Source of the DNA: Nemertoderma westbladi
Taxonomy: Eukaryota; Xenacoelomorpha; Nemertodermatida; Nemertodermatidae
Length of the DNA stretch: 64,000 nt
Direction: 5' to 3'
Assembly: GCA_032718475.1 (NCBI GenBank)
Contig: JAUCBJ010000657.1
Coordinates: 22,052 to 86,051 of the forward strand
This document shows, piece after piece, positions 1 to 10,593 of this stretch. The notes beneath the pieces are model-generated. The model saw nothing but the letters and a program-made list of their open reading frames with translations. It ran no database searches and was not told the origin of the DNA. Each line of letters starts with the position of its first letter. The first letter of the stretch is position 1. Made by a program: the position numbers and the translations under genes.

Positions 1-1
1 T

Positions 2-496
2 GAAATCGAGGCAATACTAAATACTAGACCAATAGTATTAGTACCCGATGACAAACAATCTCAGTTTGCTTTGACACCGGCACACCTGCTTATGCAGGCA
101 CCGACTACTTTGACACCTATTTCTATTCCAACAGAAAGCGACAGCTACGGTAGAAAAGCGTGGAAAATCACGCAACTACTGGCTAACAAATTCTGGGAAA
201 TATGGCAAAACCATTATTTGCCCTCTATTTCTGCCAGAACAACATGGTACAATAACACCCGCGCATTAAAGCCGGGAGATCACGTGCTGTTAGCGGAAGT
301 GAATCTAAAAAGACGCTTCTGGATAACAGGTGTAATTTTAGCCACACATCCATCTATGGATGGAGTGACAAGGACTGTGACGGTACGGACAATTGACGGT
401 CGTACAGTAGACAGACCGACACAACGTCTCGTACTTCTTGAAGAGACTCGTAACGAGTCAGGAGACTACAAATCTCCACCTAATATTAGTAAATAA
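2..496 (+). CDS. BEL/Pao polyprotein, integrase C-terminal end (partial)
   Basis: The frame is open from the window edge to a TAA at 494-496. It reads as the last part of a BEL/Pao retrotransposon polyprotein: an ILNTRP-type segment and TPAHLLM, then a region with WKITQLLANKFWEIW, LPSISARTTW and the LKPGDHVLL block typical of the domain that follows BEL integrases (DUF5641), ending in RTVDRPTQRLVLLE. In the family this segment follows the catalytic core and is thought to help bind DNA. The upstream polyprotein lies outside the window. It differs clearly in sequence from the minus-strand BEL element at 5.6-14.4 kb, so it is a separate lineage. Confidence 0.85.
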   Translation, partial: EIEAILNTRPIVLVPDDKQSQFALTPAHLLMQAPTTLTPISIPTESDSYGRKAWKITQLLANKFWEIWQNHYLPSISARTTWYNNTRALKPGDHVLLAEVNLKRRFWITGVILATHPSMDGVTRTVTVRTIDGRTVDRPTQRLVLLEETRNESGDYKSPPNISK

Positions 497-1197
497 TTAG
501 GAGTTTACAAATAGATTCCACGTACCTGTACACCGTAGTAAGGACAGCGGTAGAATTCCATTGTCTTTATATGTGAACATTGAGGGTAGTACCCTTATGT
601 GTCACATAGGAGCGGGATTTGTAGGTATAAGAAATGGAATTCTACTTGGAACTCACAATATTGAGACATTTTCGAAATTTTAGACAATCCATTTGGATTT
701 GAAAAATTTTTAAAATTTTCTCCAGTGAATAGATTCCAGGGTACAGTCGGGTGGAACTTAAAATTAGAGAAACAAGAGAGGAAGACTTGCGAGCCTTTCT
801 TAAAATTTTAATTAAATTTTACACGGTCTTGTTTCAATAAGTTACGTCAAAATAGACTCCCCTATATTTATTACTAATTCTTGACTGCTTATTTTCTGAT
901 AATAGTTTGGGATCAAAAGGTGAGTATTTTAGACTCACGGCCAGTTTAGCCCAAATTCGTTTTTTATTTCGGCAAAAAATTTTAGATAAGAAGCAGCGTG
1001 TCATTAAAGAAACCTTAGATCTTAGGCTATGGGTAGGAGGTTAGAGCGTTGTCGAAGCCCAAAAGGCAGACGAAACTCTCACGTCTGCTCACAACTAACC
1101 ACAAACTCTGTTGTATTCCCTCTAGTAGTAATGATTATGTAACTACACCTCTAATTATGGAGAAAGGGATACAAAGAGAGCCGAGATGGGGATATGA
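497..1197. other. Non-coding stretch after the BEL ORF; possible LTR remnant
   Basis: AT-rich sequence between the BEL stop codon and the gag-like ORF. It is the expected place for the element's 3' LTR, but I could not find a matching second LTR in the window. It contains the inverted repeat listed separately. A weak open frame from a TTG at 1049 overlaps the start of the next ORF in another phase. Confidence 0.4.
550..645. repeat. Nested inverted repeat
   Basis: A perfect 13-bp inverted repeat, GTAGAATTCCATT at 550-562 and AATGGAATTCTAC at 633-645, encloses smaller palindromes including GGGTAGTACCC and an ATGTGA/TCACAT pair. It could form a cruciform in DNA or a hairpin in RNA. It sits about 50 bases after the BEL stop codon. 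Confidence 0.7.
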
Positions 1198-2859
1198 TAT
1201 CCAAGAGGAGGCGGCAGCTTCATTCGAACGATTTGGAGCAAAAGACTACACTATATTTGGTATAAAGGAATTATCAGAAAGTACAGCGAAGCTCGCAAAG
1301 ACAGCAATGCCTTTACTCGAGCAGGATTTAGTATATTTCGAGACGTGTATCTTCGCTGTGCGGGATCTCTTATCGAAAGACCATCTATGTTTACATTGTT
1401 ACCCTATGAAGGAGAACGTATCGTGGAGATTACGGATGAATCACGGCAGACGCGTGCGCCTATCGCTCACCTTGGTGATGAATTCGAAGTAACTACTACG
1501 ATCGCCGACGATCCTTTAGAGGAACTTCTTGAGATAGAAAGGAACCTCCCGAAGAAATCTCAGACGGAGATTCGACAACTTGAAGCAACAGATGCTATAG
1601 TTTGTATACAACCTTCAGAAACCTACCAACCCATAGACCCAGATGATTACGATTATAGTATGGGAGGAAGCGCTCGACCGATTGGAGATCTTATATACGA
1701 ACGAGTGTGGTACCCTGCCAATACGATGTGTAGTAAATGTGGCGTCGCTGGACATCATATGACAAAGTGCAGTGGAAAGCACATTACTACGACTCAGCTA
1801 ATCTGTGGATGGTGTGGGGATCAAGGGTCTCATACCTTTTATACTTGCTGGAGATTTATGGCTCAATGTACTTACTGCAATATAAAGGGACATCGAGCAT
1901 CTGAATGCCAACTAAGAGACATACCTTATGAACACGAATCTGTAAAACTCGTGAGGAAGTTATTTGATGAGTGGGAAGATTTAGCCGACGAACATGTATC
2001 GGCACAGAGAAGACGGTTTCCGATGAGAGCGCATCTCGGATTTTGGGCGGTAAATCCCCAGACGATGATGTCGGAAGGATACATCTCCGCTATGCCTCAA
2101 TATGACGAACTTATCGAGGTTGTCGATATTTTGCCCCACGACAGCGGATTCCGAGTGGTGCGCGAGTATCTGTTACAAATTCACCCGGATAACAAAAACA
2201 CGTGGAATTTTCAGAAAGTCGTTAATCGGATTACGTATGGTGAATTCGATCGTTTCCGAACTGAAAAGCGGAACAAGGGAGCTTGGTTAACCGTCGCATG
2301 GGCGTACCGAGCCGCGTTTTACCACAAACGTATACGAGCGAGCGTATTCGAGGAAGAAGAGGTCCTAGAGGCGACGAATATACCAGCCACTCCGGTTGCG
2401 CCGTCTGCACGTCACCCTCGGGAGGACGGGCAGGGTAGGATCATACGGGTCCAGAAGGTGGGCCAACAATTGAAGAAAATTATTAATGTAGAAGAACGCA
2501 AGGGAGTTGAGCCGACCATTCGAGTTACTCGGGATACGGTATCACTTCCAAGAGAACCAGTAGGAGGATCGGGACATACACCAGCTGATCAACAGGGGGC
2601 GCAAGCTACTCTTGGATCTGCGTCGTCCACTTCTCGCGCGTTCCCAGACGTTCTACCAACTGTAGTGACGACTGATTGGTCACGAGGAATTGGTCGAGGT
2701 TTTGGGATGCCAAATAGACGAATTTGCGAGGAAATAGTCGCACCGTCTCTCAACGTCCCAAGTAAACCAGTGACTCGCCCCATTAGTCCCATATCGCGAG
2801 CAAAGTCACCTGTGCGCAGTTTTCGAGGACGCGGCAGGGCTCGATCCACTAAGCGATAA
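1198..2859 (+). CDS. Gag-like ORF with three zinc knuckles
   Basis: The frame is open from 1198 to a TAA at 2857-2859; the first ATG is at 1387. Three CCHC-type knuckles lie in a row around nt 1729-1911: CSKCGVAGHHMTKC (canonical C-x2-C-x4-H-x4-C), CGWCGDQGSHTFYTC (one extra residue before His) and CTYCNIKGHRASEC (canonical). Such knuckles bind nucleic acid in retroelement Gag proteins. The C-terminus is Arg/Ser/Pro-rich, ending RGRGRARSTKR. No protease, polymerase or integrase frame follows; the next 800 bases are AT-rich repeats. An overlapping frame (1049-1492) suggests a frameshift near 1200-1340 or simple decay. It may be the gag of a deleted LTR element, or a gag-only element. The precise family is unknown. 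Confidence 0.6.
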   Translation, partial: YPRGGGSFIRTIWSKRLHYIWYKGIIRKYSEARKDSNAFTRAGFSIFRDVYLRCAGSLIERPSMFTLLPYEGERIVEITDESRQTRAPIAHLGDEFEVTTTIADDPLEELLEIERNLPKKSQTEIRQLEATDAIVCIQPSETYQPIDPDDYDYSMGGSARPIGDLIYERVWYPANTMCSKCGVAGHHMTKCSGKHITTTQLICGWCGDQGSHTFYTCWRFMAQCTYCNIKGHRASECQLRDIPYEHESVKLVRKLFDEWEDLADEHVSAQRRRFPMRAHLGFWAVNPQTMMSEGYISAMPQYDELIEVVDILPHDSGFRVVREYLLQIHPDNKNTWNFQKVVNRITYGEFDRFRTEKRNKGAWLTVAWAYRAAFYHKRIRASVFEEEEVLEATNIPATPVAPSARHPREDGQGRIIRVQKVGQQLKKIINVEERKGVEPTIRVTRDTVSLPREPVGGSGHTPADQQGAQATLGSASSTSRAFPDVLPTVVTTDWSRGIGRGFGMPNRRICEEIVAPSLNVPSKPVTRPISPISRAKSPVRSFRGRGRARSTKR

Positions 2860-2879
2860 AAGGGAGGGCAAGGGTGGAC

Positions 2880-3420
2880 GTAATACTCGTGAGCATTTCT
2901 TATGATTTGTGATTTATTTTGAATTATATGTTTTATATTTAAAAGTAAAACTTATATTTTATATTTGTGCTTATTCTGAACTTATGCAATTTAAAGTTTA
3001 TATTTAGAAGGAACTTATATTTGAAAGATTTATGTTTCATATTTGAGATGCAAAGGTTTATATTATTCTAAACTTATGCGGTTTATATTTATATTTAAGT
3101 AAAGACTTATTATATTTAGTAAGATTTATATTTGTAAGAATTTATATTTTATATTTGTGATTATTCCGAACTTATGCAATTTATATTGTTCCGAATATTA
3201 TGCAATTTACATTTATAGGCAGTATTTACAGTGAAACAGAAATTGTATTTGTAATTGTTTGAATTTATGCAATATTTGGGATGCAATAGTAGATGGAAGA
3301 CTCGCGAGCCTTTCTCATTGTTTTCATTTATTTGTATTTGTAATTGTTTGAATTTATGCAATATTGAGATGCAATAGATTTATATTGGTGAATTTAATTT
3401 AGATTTATATTGTACTTACT
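2880..3420. repeat. Low-complexity AT-rich degenerate repeats
   Basis: The stretch repeats variants of an 'aacttatgcaatttatattt' theme. The string 'gtatttgtaattgtttgaat' followed by 'ttatgcaatatt' occurs twice (about 3245-3275 and 3337-3366). A 20-base motif near 3296-3316 (GAAGACTCGCGAGCCTTTCT) recurs with one change near 782-801. No convincing coding sequence is present. Confidence 0.6.
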
Positions 3421-3730
3421 TAGTAAAGTCTTAAATACGTAAAGTTAGAATTTGTAATTATTTTTGTATCGAATCATTACGTAGAAAGGAAGTATTGTTT
3501 GAAATTTAATTGTAAATATGTAAGTACGCCCTAAGTATTCTATAGTTTGATTGATTATTGGTGAAAACCGTATATTTTATGCACGATAATATCCTGTTTT
3601 CATGGAGCGGTATAGAATTATATTCCCTAAATGCCGTGGATTTTCAAAATTTTATTTTATTCGGATTAACTTTGTAAAGATTGCTTTGAGTTCTCATTCG
3701 TATTGGTTCTATCATTTGTGCATCTATCGG

Positions 3731-3812
3731 TCAAGTGGTTCAGTAGCTCAGTCGGTAGAGCGTTGGAAATTATATGTGTAGTAGGTATCGAGTTCGAATC
3801 CTAGTAAGTGCG
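3731..3812 (+). repeat. tRNA-like sequence (degenerate tRNA or SINE head)
   Basis: A Pol III A-box-like block, TAGCTCAGTCGGTAGAGC (3744-3761), is followed about 30 bases later by a B-box-like GAGTTCGAATCC (3790-3801). Spacing and order fit a tRNA gene. The T-arm and acceptor stems do not pair well and no clear anticodon arm forms, so it is probably a tRNA pseudogene or the head of a tRNA-derived SINE rather than a working tRNA. Confidence 0.5.
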
Positions 3813-5639
3813 AATTATTTTTTGTGCAGAATTTCAACTCATTTAAATTAACCGCTACAAATTAATTGCATTTGTCTGTACCAATGAGGCTGTAGTTATT
3901 TGATTGTAACCAATGTCGTGCAAGTTATATATTAGCTGGACCAATAGCTATCTTTAAAACCTTGTTAGAACCCATAGAACAATCGAGAATTTTCTCGATT
4001 GATTGCAGCACAAATTTGCTATATAAAGGTGCGATTTGTTCATTAGTTATCAATCTTACAACCTACTTCACAGATTATCTTATCAATATTCTGTCGTGCT
4101 TAGTTTATTCTCAGATTACATTGTATTATAATTGTATCTTCTGTAATAAAGTCAGAATATTCTCTCAGCTTATCTATCTGTTTTACTATGGATTCACTAC
4201 GGTGAACAAACTCAGGGACAGGATGGCCGGCTAGAGATCGGGCCGCAGCAATGAACGGGAACATCACGGGAATGTAGACGAGAGACAACCCGCAATACCA
4301 TTTTAGAGTTATTCGCCCATCGCCTGAAAGGTTAGACAGCGTTCGATCCTTGCTACCTAAGTGTAAGACCAAAAGATCAAAAGGTAGACGTAGTGACACG
4401 CTGTAAGCCCAAAATTACATCATAGGGACTGTACTGTCTTGATTCAGGAAAAACCCACAGTAGACCTTCACATTCCTACGGGAGGGAGAGAGAGCAGATA
4501 CTAGTACGCAGATAGGACGTAGGCACACCGGTACAAGGCATACACATTGGTTAGGGTGCAGCAAACTGTACGCTTAACTCTTGCTAAGTACAGGTGTGTG
4601 TGCGACTATTTGCAGTACGACAGTGTCCATTACATCAGAACTTGTAGGCTAAGGGGTTGCTGTGTTTTCACCTGAATTGGGATTGTACCGTTCAGGCGGT
4701 AGGGCAGTTTACGCTAGGCGCAAATAAATTGAGGCTATCAGGGATATACTAACATCTACCGTGTCCCGCCAACGCCCTAATAGGAAGTTACCCGGACTAC
4801 CTGGGTGACTAAAATTCTAGATAGGAGCCAGGATAGCTATTAGTACCCGTACGCCTACAGTAGTAAACTAACACATCTCTTCTTAGTATCAGGGACCTGG
4901 TACCTAAAATTGCCGAATTCTGGGCGTAGTATTAACCTTATGCCTGAATTTGAGTCCTGGAAATACGCAAGAGGGGAAGGAACCTTATCATTCGTGAGTA
5001 TTGGATCTACAAGTTACAAAATTAGAATATTCGTAAATGCATACCGTACCCAGTAATTATATATGTGAAGGAGCAAAACTGTTTTGACCGTTCAGAATTA
5101 ACACACGCGCGTTAGAAATTATTTACACCTCAAAATATATAAAATTAACTTTTGTCCATACTGTGCTTTGCCCGCTAGTTAGACATCTCCAAATATCTGC
5201 CTGTGTACCTAGCTAGCGTCCCTTTTGCCCAACCATATAAATCACACCGCGGCAAAGTATACGAGCCCCTTAGTCCGTCAGTGAGTCAGCCTGATTTTAG
5301 GATTCGCTGCGCGGGATTTGTTTTATCGAAGTTTGTCTGCTCGTAGACTGTTTTCTGCCTCACCGGTTATAAGAGATCGATACTGCAATATATTCGCTTA
5401 CTTAGAGTTTACTGTTTTGGTGAGAAGGTCGGATTTATGATTTGATTTGCAAACTTTACAGTAGGATATTGCAGGTATTGTTACCGTCTTTTCGCATAGT
5501 AGGAATAGGCGTATCTCTTCAAATACTTACTGACTAACTTCTGCCTACTAACTGCGTACCTACTATGTACTATTATTTTATTTTATTTTTAATTTTTTTG
5601 TGTGGGAAGGGCGTCTCGCTCTCAATCCCACCCCCCTCA
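3813..5639. other. Unassigned non-coding region downstream of the minus-strand BEL element
   Basis: No supported gene. From about 4200 to 5400 the base composition is less AT-rich than the surroundings and short palindromes occur, which would suit LTR or leader sequence, but it does not match 13793-14440 by eye. A TATAAA-like string at about 5236 lies some 40 bases before GTCAGTGAGTC, which resembles a TATA/initiator pair on the plus strand; this is only suggestive. Confidence 0.4.
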
Positions 5640-5679
5640 GTCCAAATCTTGGACGACTAAACTCTACTCTAACTCCAAG

Positions 5680-7356
5680 TTAAGGTGCTCCTTCTAACAG
5701 ACAGCATTTCCCAACAACTCTCCTGTAGGTTTTCCTGTCCTTCGCACCTATCTTACCAACTATCCGCACTTCTACCGATCGGACTCTTCCGTCCTCATCG
5801 GAGTAAGTGCCTACAACTCTCGCCAACCGCCATTGGTTGTTGATGATAGTATCATCCGTAACGATTACGAGATCTCCCTCTCTTAACTTCCTATTCGGTT
5901 TCCTCCACTTGCTTCTTTTATGGAGCGTGGGTAGGTATTCTTCGACCCGCCTCCTCCAATACTCTGCGCTTATTGCTTTAGCGACTTTCCAACTCTGGCG
6001 GGAGTGTATGTCGTCTGGATCTACACCCCGCATGTCGATGGTCGCTGGCCTTTCCATTAGAAAATGGCTAGGCGTCAGCACGTCTAGTGACTCAGGGTCA
6101 TCATTCTCCGGATATAGCGGTCTACTATTAATGATACCCTCACACTTTGCTAGTACTGTTCTCAAGACGTCCTCTGTGACCATGTGGGTGTTCATTAGCT
6201 TCGTCATTAGACGCTTTAAACTGCCCACCAGTCTCTCGACGCATCCTAGTGTATGTGGTGCATACGGCGTCCTTCTCTCCCACTTTACTTGTCGTCGTCT
6301 CATGGCCGCCCTGACTTCCTCCCCTTCTAAGATGTCCAAGGCCTCTGCCATCTCATTCTCTGCGCCCACAAAGTTTGTGCCGTTGTTGCTGTATATCACT
6401 GCGATCGTCCCACCTTTGCGGTCTCTAAATCTTTCTAAGGCATTAATGAATGCTGATGCAGTTGTATCTTGGGCGAGTTCTATCCCTACTGCCTGTGTGT
6501 TGACACATACGAAGATGATACCGTAGCGTTTCTCCGTGTGCCGCATCACCTTGATCTTTATCGGCCCGAACATGTCCACACCGCAATGCGTAAATGGCGG
6601 GTCGTGCTGTCTTACTCTGCTCGCTGGTAGTGGCGCCATCTCTTGTATGGCTCGCTCCTTCTTCGCTCGTCGGCAGGTCTGGCACTGCCCCACTACCGCT
6701 TTTACCTTCCTCCTCAACTGTTTGACCCAAAAGGTCCTCCTTATCTCCGTGAGAGTTCTGTTGGTGCCCCCGTGCAATATCGACTTGTGGGAGTCCCAGA
6801 TAATCTGGTGAACTATGGTACTATGGTATAGTCCTTGTTTTGGTTGCACGTCCCTAATCTCCCTCACCATCTGGGAGTATATCTCTTCTCCCTCTGAATC
6901 TCCTTCTTCTCCCTCTGACACTACTTCTGAGCCCGGGTCCACCTTTCTCATCGGCGGCCAGGCCTCCTTATCGCTCAGAAATTGTGGCCCATGTTGCCAC
7001 AATACTTCCTTCTTCAAGAAAGTGTGGCGTACCACGCCCCTCGACAACAAGTCCGCTGGGTTCTCGTCTGTTGGGCAGTAGTGCCACCTTTCCAGTTCTG
7101 TGGTCGCCCTTATTTCGTCCACTCTATTTGCGACGAATATCGGGTATCTCGTCCTTTCGTTATGTAGCCAACCAAGCACTACCATGGAGTCCGTCCAGTA
7201 GTGTGTCTCCACTATGTTGGGAATAGTATCCACTAGGTAGGCTGTGGCTCTAACTCCTAGTCTCGCAGCTGTCAATTCTAACTTGGGAACTGATGCTGAA
7301 TCTGGCGGCGTCGACTTTGCTTTGCTAAAGGCTAGTCTGGGCTTTTGAGCCCCCTC
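5680..7356 (-). pseudogene. BEL RNase H end, integrase and C-terminal domain
   Basis: Continues in the same frame after the TGA at 7357-7359 and ends at a stop at 5680. Counting from 7275, the segment starts with the end of RNase H (YWTDSMVVLGWL near residue 26), followed by an H2C2 zinc-binding region (HGG...CQTC, residues 163-201), the integrase core (GVDMFGP with D234, YSNNGTNF at 295-302, CVERLV with E347) and a DUF5641-like tail (residues 400-531). Integrase joins the DNA copy to the host genome. The second catalytic acidic position, normally Asp in this motif, is Asn (N297), so the enzyme is predicted inactive. Long plus-strand frames across here are shadows. Confidence 0.85.
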
Positions 7357-7359
7357 TCA

Positions 7360-7749
7360 TTGTACTAAATAGAGTGCCGCTCCGTACGCCTCCAACGACG
7401 CATCGGAGAACATGTGTAGGTCCAGATTCGTCATGTTCCCATCCGGGAAATACACTCGTGGCATGTTGTATGTTCCCATCTTCTCCAAGTCTCCTGTCCA
7501 CTTACTCCACTGTTTCTTGATTTCCTCTGGTACCTCTACGTCCCACTCATCCTTCAATTTGTATACTCTCTTGAGTATCTGTTTCCCCGTGACTGATAAT
7601 GGGGATGCTAGGCCTAGGGGATCGTATATCCTTGCTATATACGATACATAGCCCCTCTTCGTGTGGATGTCTGCGCCCTCCTGGCTCAGCTGATACTTCA
7701 GTTCGTCTGTCTCTCTGTTCCACATGATTCCCAATGCCTTCTGTTGAGA
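7360..7749 (-). pseudogene. BEL reverse transcriptase connection / RNase H start
   Basis: An in-frame segment between two stop codons (TAA at 7750-7752, TGA at 7357-7359) and in the same phase as both neighbours. It carries the BEL-typical IYDPLGLASPLSVTGKQ block and MFSDASLEAYGAALYL, the start of RNase H with its first catalytic Asp (in FSDAS). The two stops are single-codon lesions in one long pol frame, showing the copy is dead but recent enough to keep its phase. Confidence 0.85.
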
Positions 7750-10593
7750 TTATGTTCTCTTGTTCGCCATGTCCTGCCCTTTGGCTGTTGTGGGATTATC
7801 CATGGTCGATTCTGGCCTCTTGTCCTCTATCGCCTTGATAAATTCTTCCGAACTGGATTGGAATTTGGTCAGGTTAAAGCCGGATCCTTTTAGGATGTCG
7901 CGAACCTCGCGCCCCGTGTCTAGTATCTCCTTAACCGTATTTCCAGACTCCATTCCGTCGTCTACGTAGAAGCAACGTCGAATCATATCGACGGCCCTAC
8001 TGCTGTATCTATCTTCCTTCCCCTTCACTGTGTCTCTCACTGCCATAGTCGTCGTAAATGAAGACGACTTGGCCCCCCTGTTTTGTACTACCATCTTATA
8101 TGCCGGTATTATCGACGGTTCTTCCTCGCCGTTATACCATAAGAAGTGTTGACTGTCGCTATCTTCCTCCGTTACACGGACTTGGTTGAACATGCCTTCT
8201 ATGTCACACGTGAAGGCGTGTTTCCCATTTCTAAATCTAAGTAGGACCTCTATGCCCGAGTTGTATATGTTTGGACCTTCTAACAGATAGTCGTTTAAGC
8301 ATTTTCCGTTGGTCTTTGCCGATGCGTCAACTACCATCCACAGTTTACCTTTCTTTGGGTCTAAAGCCACGTGGAGTGGCAGGTAATATGTCCTGTCCGT
8401 GTTCGGTTCGTCGACCGGTAACTCCACGGCCCATCCTTTCTCGACGTACTTCTTAATCGTTCTGTGGATGTACTCATTCTTCTCGGGGCTCTGTTTTAGT
8501 GTTTGTTTCAGCTTGCGGAGTCTCGTGAGTACCATCCCTCTATTATCGGGCAGCGGTATCTTCGGTAGTTTCCATACCATTCCTATAGTATACCGCCCCT
8601 CATCGCATGTCATCGATTCCTCCACGCTTTGTAAAGCCTGCTTGTCTTCTACCGAGGTCCCGACCCCGGTCTCTTTCAGTCCCTCGAAATCTTGTCTGAG
8701 CAGTCTTTTAAGCTGCTCCTCTGCTCCCTCATCACCCATTTCCTGCATTGTTCCCGCGAACATGCATCCTGATGTCTCCGACATCCTAAATGGTATCTTG
8801 CTCTTGATTGGGCCACTCAGCGTCCACCCGAATGGTGTTAATATCGCCACCGGGTCACACTGCTTGTCTTCGCCGAAGACCGTTTTCATTCTTTCGTGGG
8901 CCGTTGGGCAGTCCATTCCCACTATGATGGATACCTTCCTAACGTCCACATCTGGGATTGAGAAGTCAATGTCGTCCAGGAATTTATATTGCTCGACCTC
9001 GATGTTGGTTGGCCGCCTGGCATTGATATTAATTGACTCTATCACTTGGATGGGGTCGATGGTTGCCCCATAGTCGCATCCCGGTGCCACCGCTGCAATT
9101 GCGCACCGTCCGGTTCTCATCTCCAGGATCTCATCTTTGCTAGAGATGGTTGTTACCGCCATTCTGCTTGGCCTCGTTCTCAATCCTATCTCTTCGGCCA
9201 CCCATTCCTCGACTAATGTGAAGGCAGCTCCACTATCAACCAGCATTAGTGTTGTTACTGATCGATTGCCTTCCCCAATCACTCGCACGGGTACTACTCC
9301 AAGTAACACCGTTCCTCTCTTTTTCGCCCCTACTGTGCTCGTTGCCATCATTTGGCCTCTCCTTTGACCGAACTCTACCGGCTTCTCCTTGCATTCCCTT
9401 GCTCTATGTCCACTCATCACACATCGCGAGCAGATTTTATTGCTCAACGCATAATCTATCTGATCTTGCCTAGGTAGCGCCTGCCAGTACCTGCAGTTCA
9501 TGGTTTGATGAAGCGCATTTGCGTGTAGCTGGCATTTGCTCTTTGGGTCGTAGCCCTCCTTATACAGCGCGTTGCGTATCGCAGCTGCGTTTGTACCAAA
9601 GTCCCTACAATTCTTATTGTTTGCATTCGGCCTACTGGACGTACTGGGGTTATATTTATTCGTGTTGTTATTGTTCCCCTGTCCGTTCGATGGTGTGGTC
9701 TTGTCTTCGGCTAGCTGTGGACTCGTAGTCCCCTGCGTCGCTGCATATGGCAATGATTGCCTGAGCCTCGGTAATGCGTCTGATGTATTGTGCTCTGGTT
9801 TCGGTCTATGGTAATCCGTCTTCGGTCCCTTTCCCAGGCTATCTTCGCTATAGACTGGGTCAGTTATTAGTTCAGCCTCGTAGTTTAAGAAGCTTGACAT
9901 TTCTTCTAAACCCGGTTCCACACCCTTCTTGTCTCGAGTGGAGAAAGCGATCTTCCTCCACTTGTTGCACAGCCAGTTCGGTAGTGCCTGCGCTATCGTG
10001 GTGATGTTATTGGACGCGTTGAGCTCGTATGGCGCGTCTAGCGTCTTCAGCTCGATTAGCGCCTTTTCGACTTTGTTAGCGAACGTCTTAATGCTAACGG
10101 GATTATCCTGTAGGCCACCCGATGTTATGCCTCTCAGTGTCTGTCTGATGATCTTGGCCGGGTGCCCGTATTCCCTGTCCAGTGCCCGCCATGCTGTCGT
10201 GAAGCCGCCCTTTATTCCTTGATATTGCCTCACGATATCGTATGCTGGGCCTCCCGTGTATACTTGCAGATACTTTAGGCACTCCGCCTGCGTCAAGTTC
10301 TTTGTTAGTATTTCGTTACTATACATGCGCCGAAACTGTAGATATTCTTCCGGCCTACTCCCATCGAATTTGAATGGTTCCACGGGTGGTAACTCGATCC
10401 TCGTTTTTAATGCATCGATCAACGTGGCCATCCCCATCGCCTGCGCTTCCAATGGATTCGATGGATGCTGTATGGTTTCTCCTGTCTGGTGCGGTCCGTC
10501 CGTCCTATTTCTTGACTTTCTTTGACTTGGGTATGTCATCGGGGGTAGCGGCCCCCTCCATATTTCTGTGTCACACGACCTATTTTCATCCAA
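7750..10593 (-). CDS. BEL Gag (DUF1759), zinc knuckle, protease (DUF1758) and reverse transcriptase
   Basis: 947 codons counted from a TTG at 10593; the frame is open from about 10636. Residues 70-235 look like the BEL Gag domain (FKFDGSRPEEYLQFRRMY, GGPAYDIV). Cys/His motifs lie at 354-367 and 388-401 (CSRCVMSGHRAREC). The aspartic protease has LVDSGAAFTLV (453-455 DSG). The reverse transcriptase has motif A CDIEGMFNQV (D797) and the catalytic FYVDDGM box (876-879). The protein would package RNA, cleave itself and copy RNA to DNA. The usual YxFGxxSSP-type box reads NRGAKSSSF, an unusual variant. The frame ends early at TAA 7750-7752. Confidence 0.88.
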   Translation of the reverse strand: MDENRSCDTEIWRGPLPPMTYPSQRKSRNRTDGPHQTGETIQHPSNPLEAQAMGMATLIDALKTRIELPPVEPFKFDGSRPEEYLQFRRMYSNEILTKNLTQAECLKYLQVYTGGPAYDIVRQYQGIKGGFTTAWRALDREYGHPAKIIRQTLRGITSGGLQDNPVSIKTFANKVEKALIELKTLDAPYELNASNNITTIAQALPNWLCNKWRKIAFSTRDKKGVEPGLEEMSSFLNYEAELITDPVYSEDSLGKGPKTDYHRPKPEHNTSDALPRLRQSLPYAATQGTTSPQLAEDKTTPSNGQGNNNNTNKYNPSTSSRPNANNKNCRDFGTNAAAIRNALYKEGYDPKSKCQLHANALHQTMNCRYWQALPRQDQIDYALSNKICSRCVMSGHRARECKEKPVEFGQRRGQMMATSTVGAKKRGTVLLGVVPVRVIGEGNRSVTTLMLVDSGAAFTLVEEWVAEEIGLRTRPSRMAVTTISSKDEILEMRTGRCAIAAVAPGCDYGATIDPIQVIESININARRPTNIEVEQYKFLDDIDFSIPDVDVRKVSIIVGMDCPTAHERMKTVFGEDKQCDPVAILTPFGWTLSGPIKSKIPFRMSETSGCMFAGTMQEMGDEGAEEQLKRLLRQDFEGLKETGVGTSVEDKQALQSVEESMTCDEGRYTIGMVWKLPKIPLPDNRGMVLTRLRKLKQTLKQSPEKNEYIHRTIKKYVEKGWAVELPVDEPNTDRTYYLPLHVALDPKKGKLWMVVDASAKTNGKCLNDYLLEGPNIYNSGIEVLLRFRNGKHAFTCDIEGMFNQVRVTEEDSDSQHFLWYNGEEEPSIIPAYKMVVQNRGAKSSSFTTTMAVRDTVKGKEDRYSSRAVDMIRRCFYVDDGMESGNTVKEILDTGREVRDILKGSGFNLTKFQSSSEEFIKAIEDKRPESTMDNPTTAKGQDMANKRT

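Noticed and set aside
4100-4399. Minus-strand frame with a Penelope-like string (HRSESIVKQIDKLREYSDFI)
   Set aside because: The similarity to the Penelope RT region is weak, short and unsupported by neighbouring motifs.
4200-5640. Possible 3' LTR of the minus-strand BEL element
   Set aside because: I looked for sequence shared with 13793-14440 and found none by eye; a dot-pl comparison is needed to settle it.
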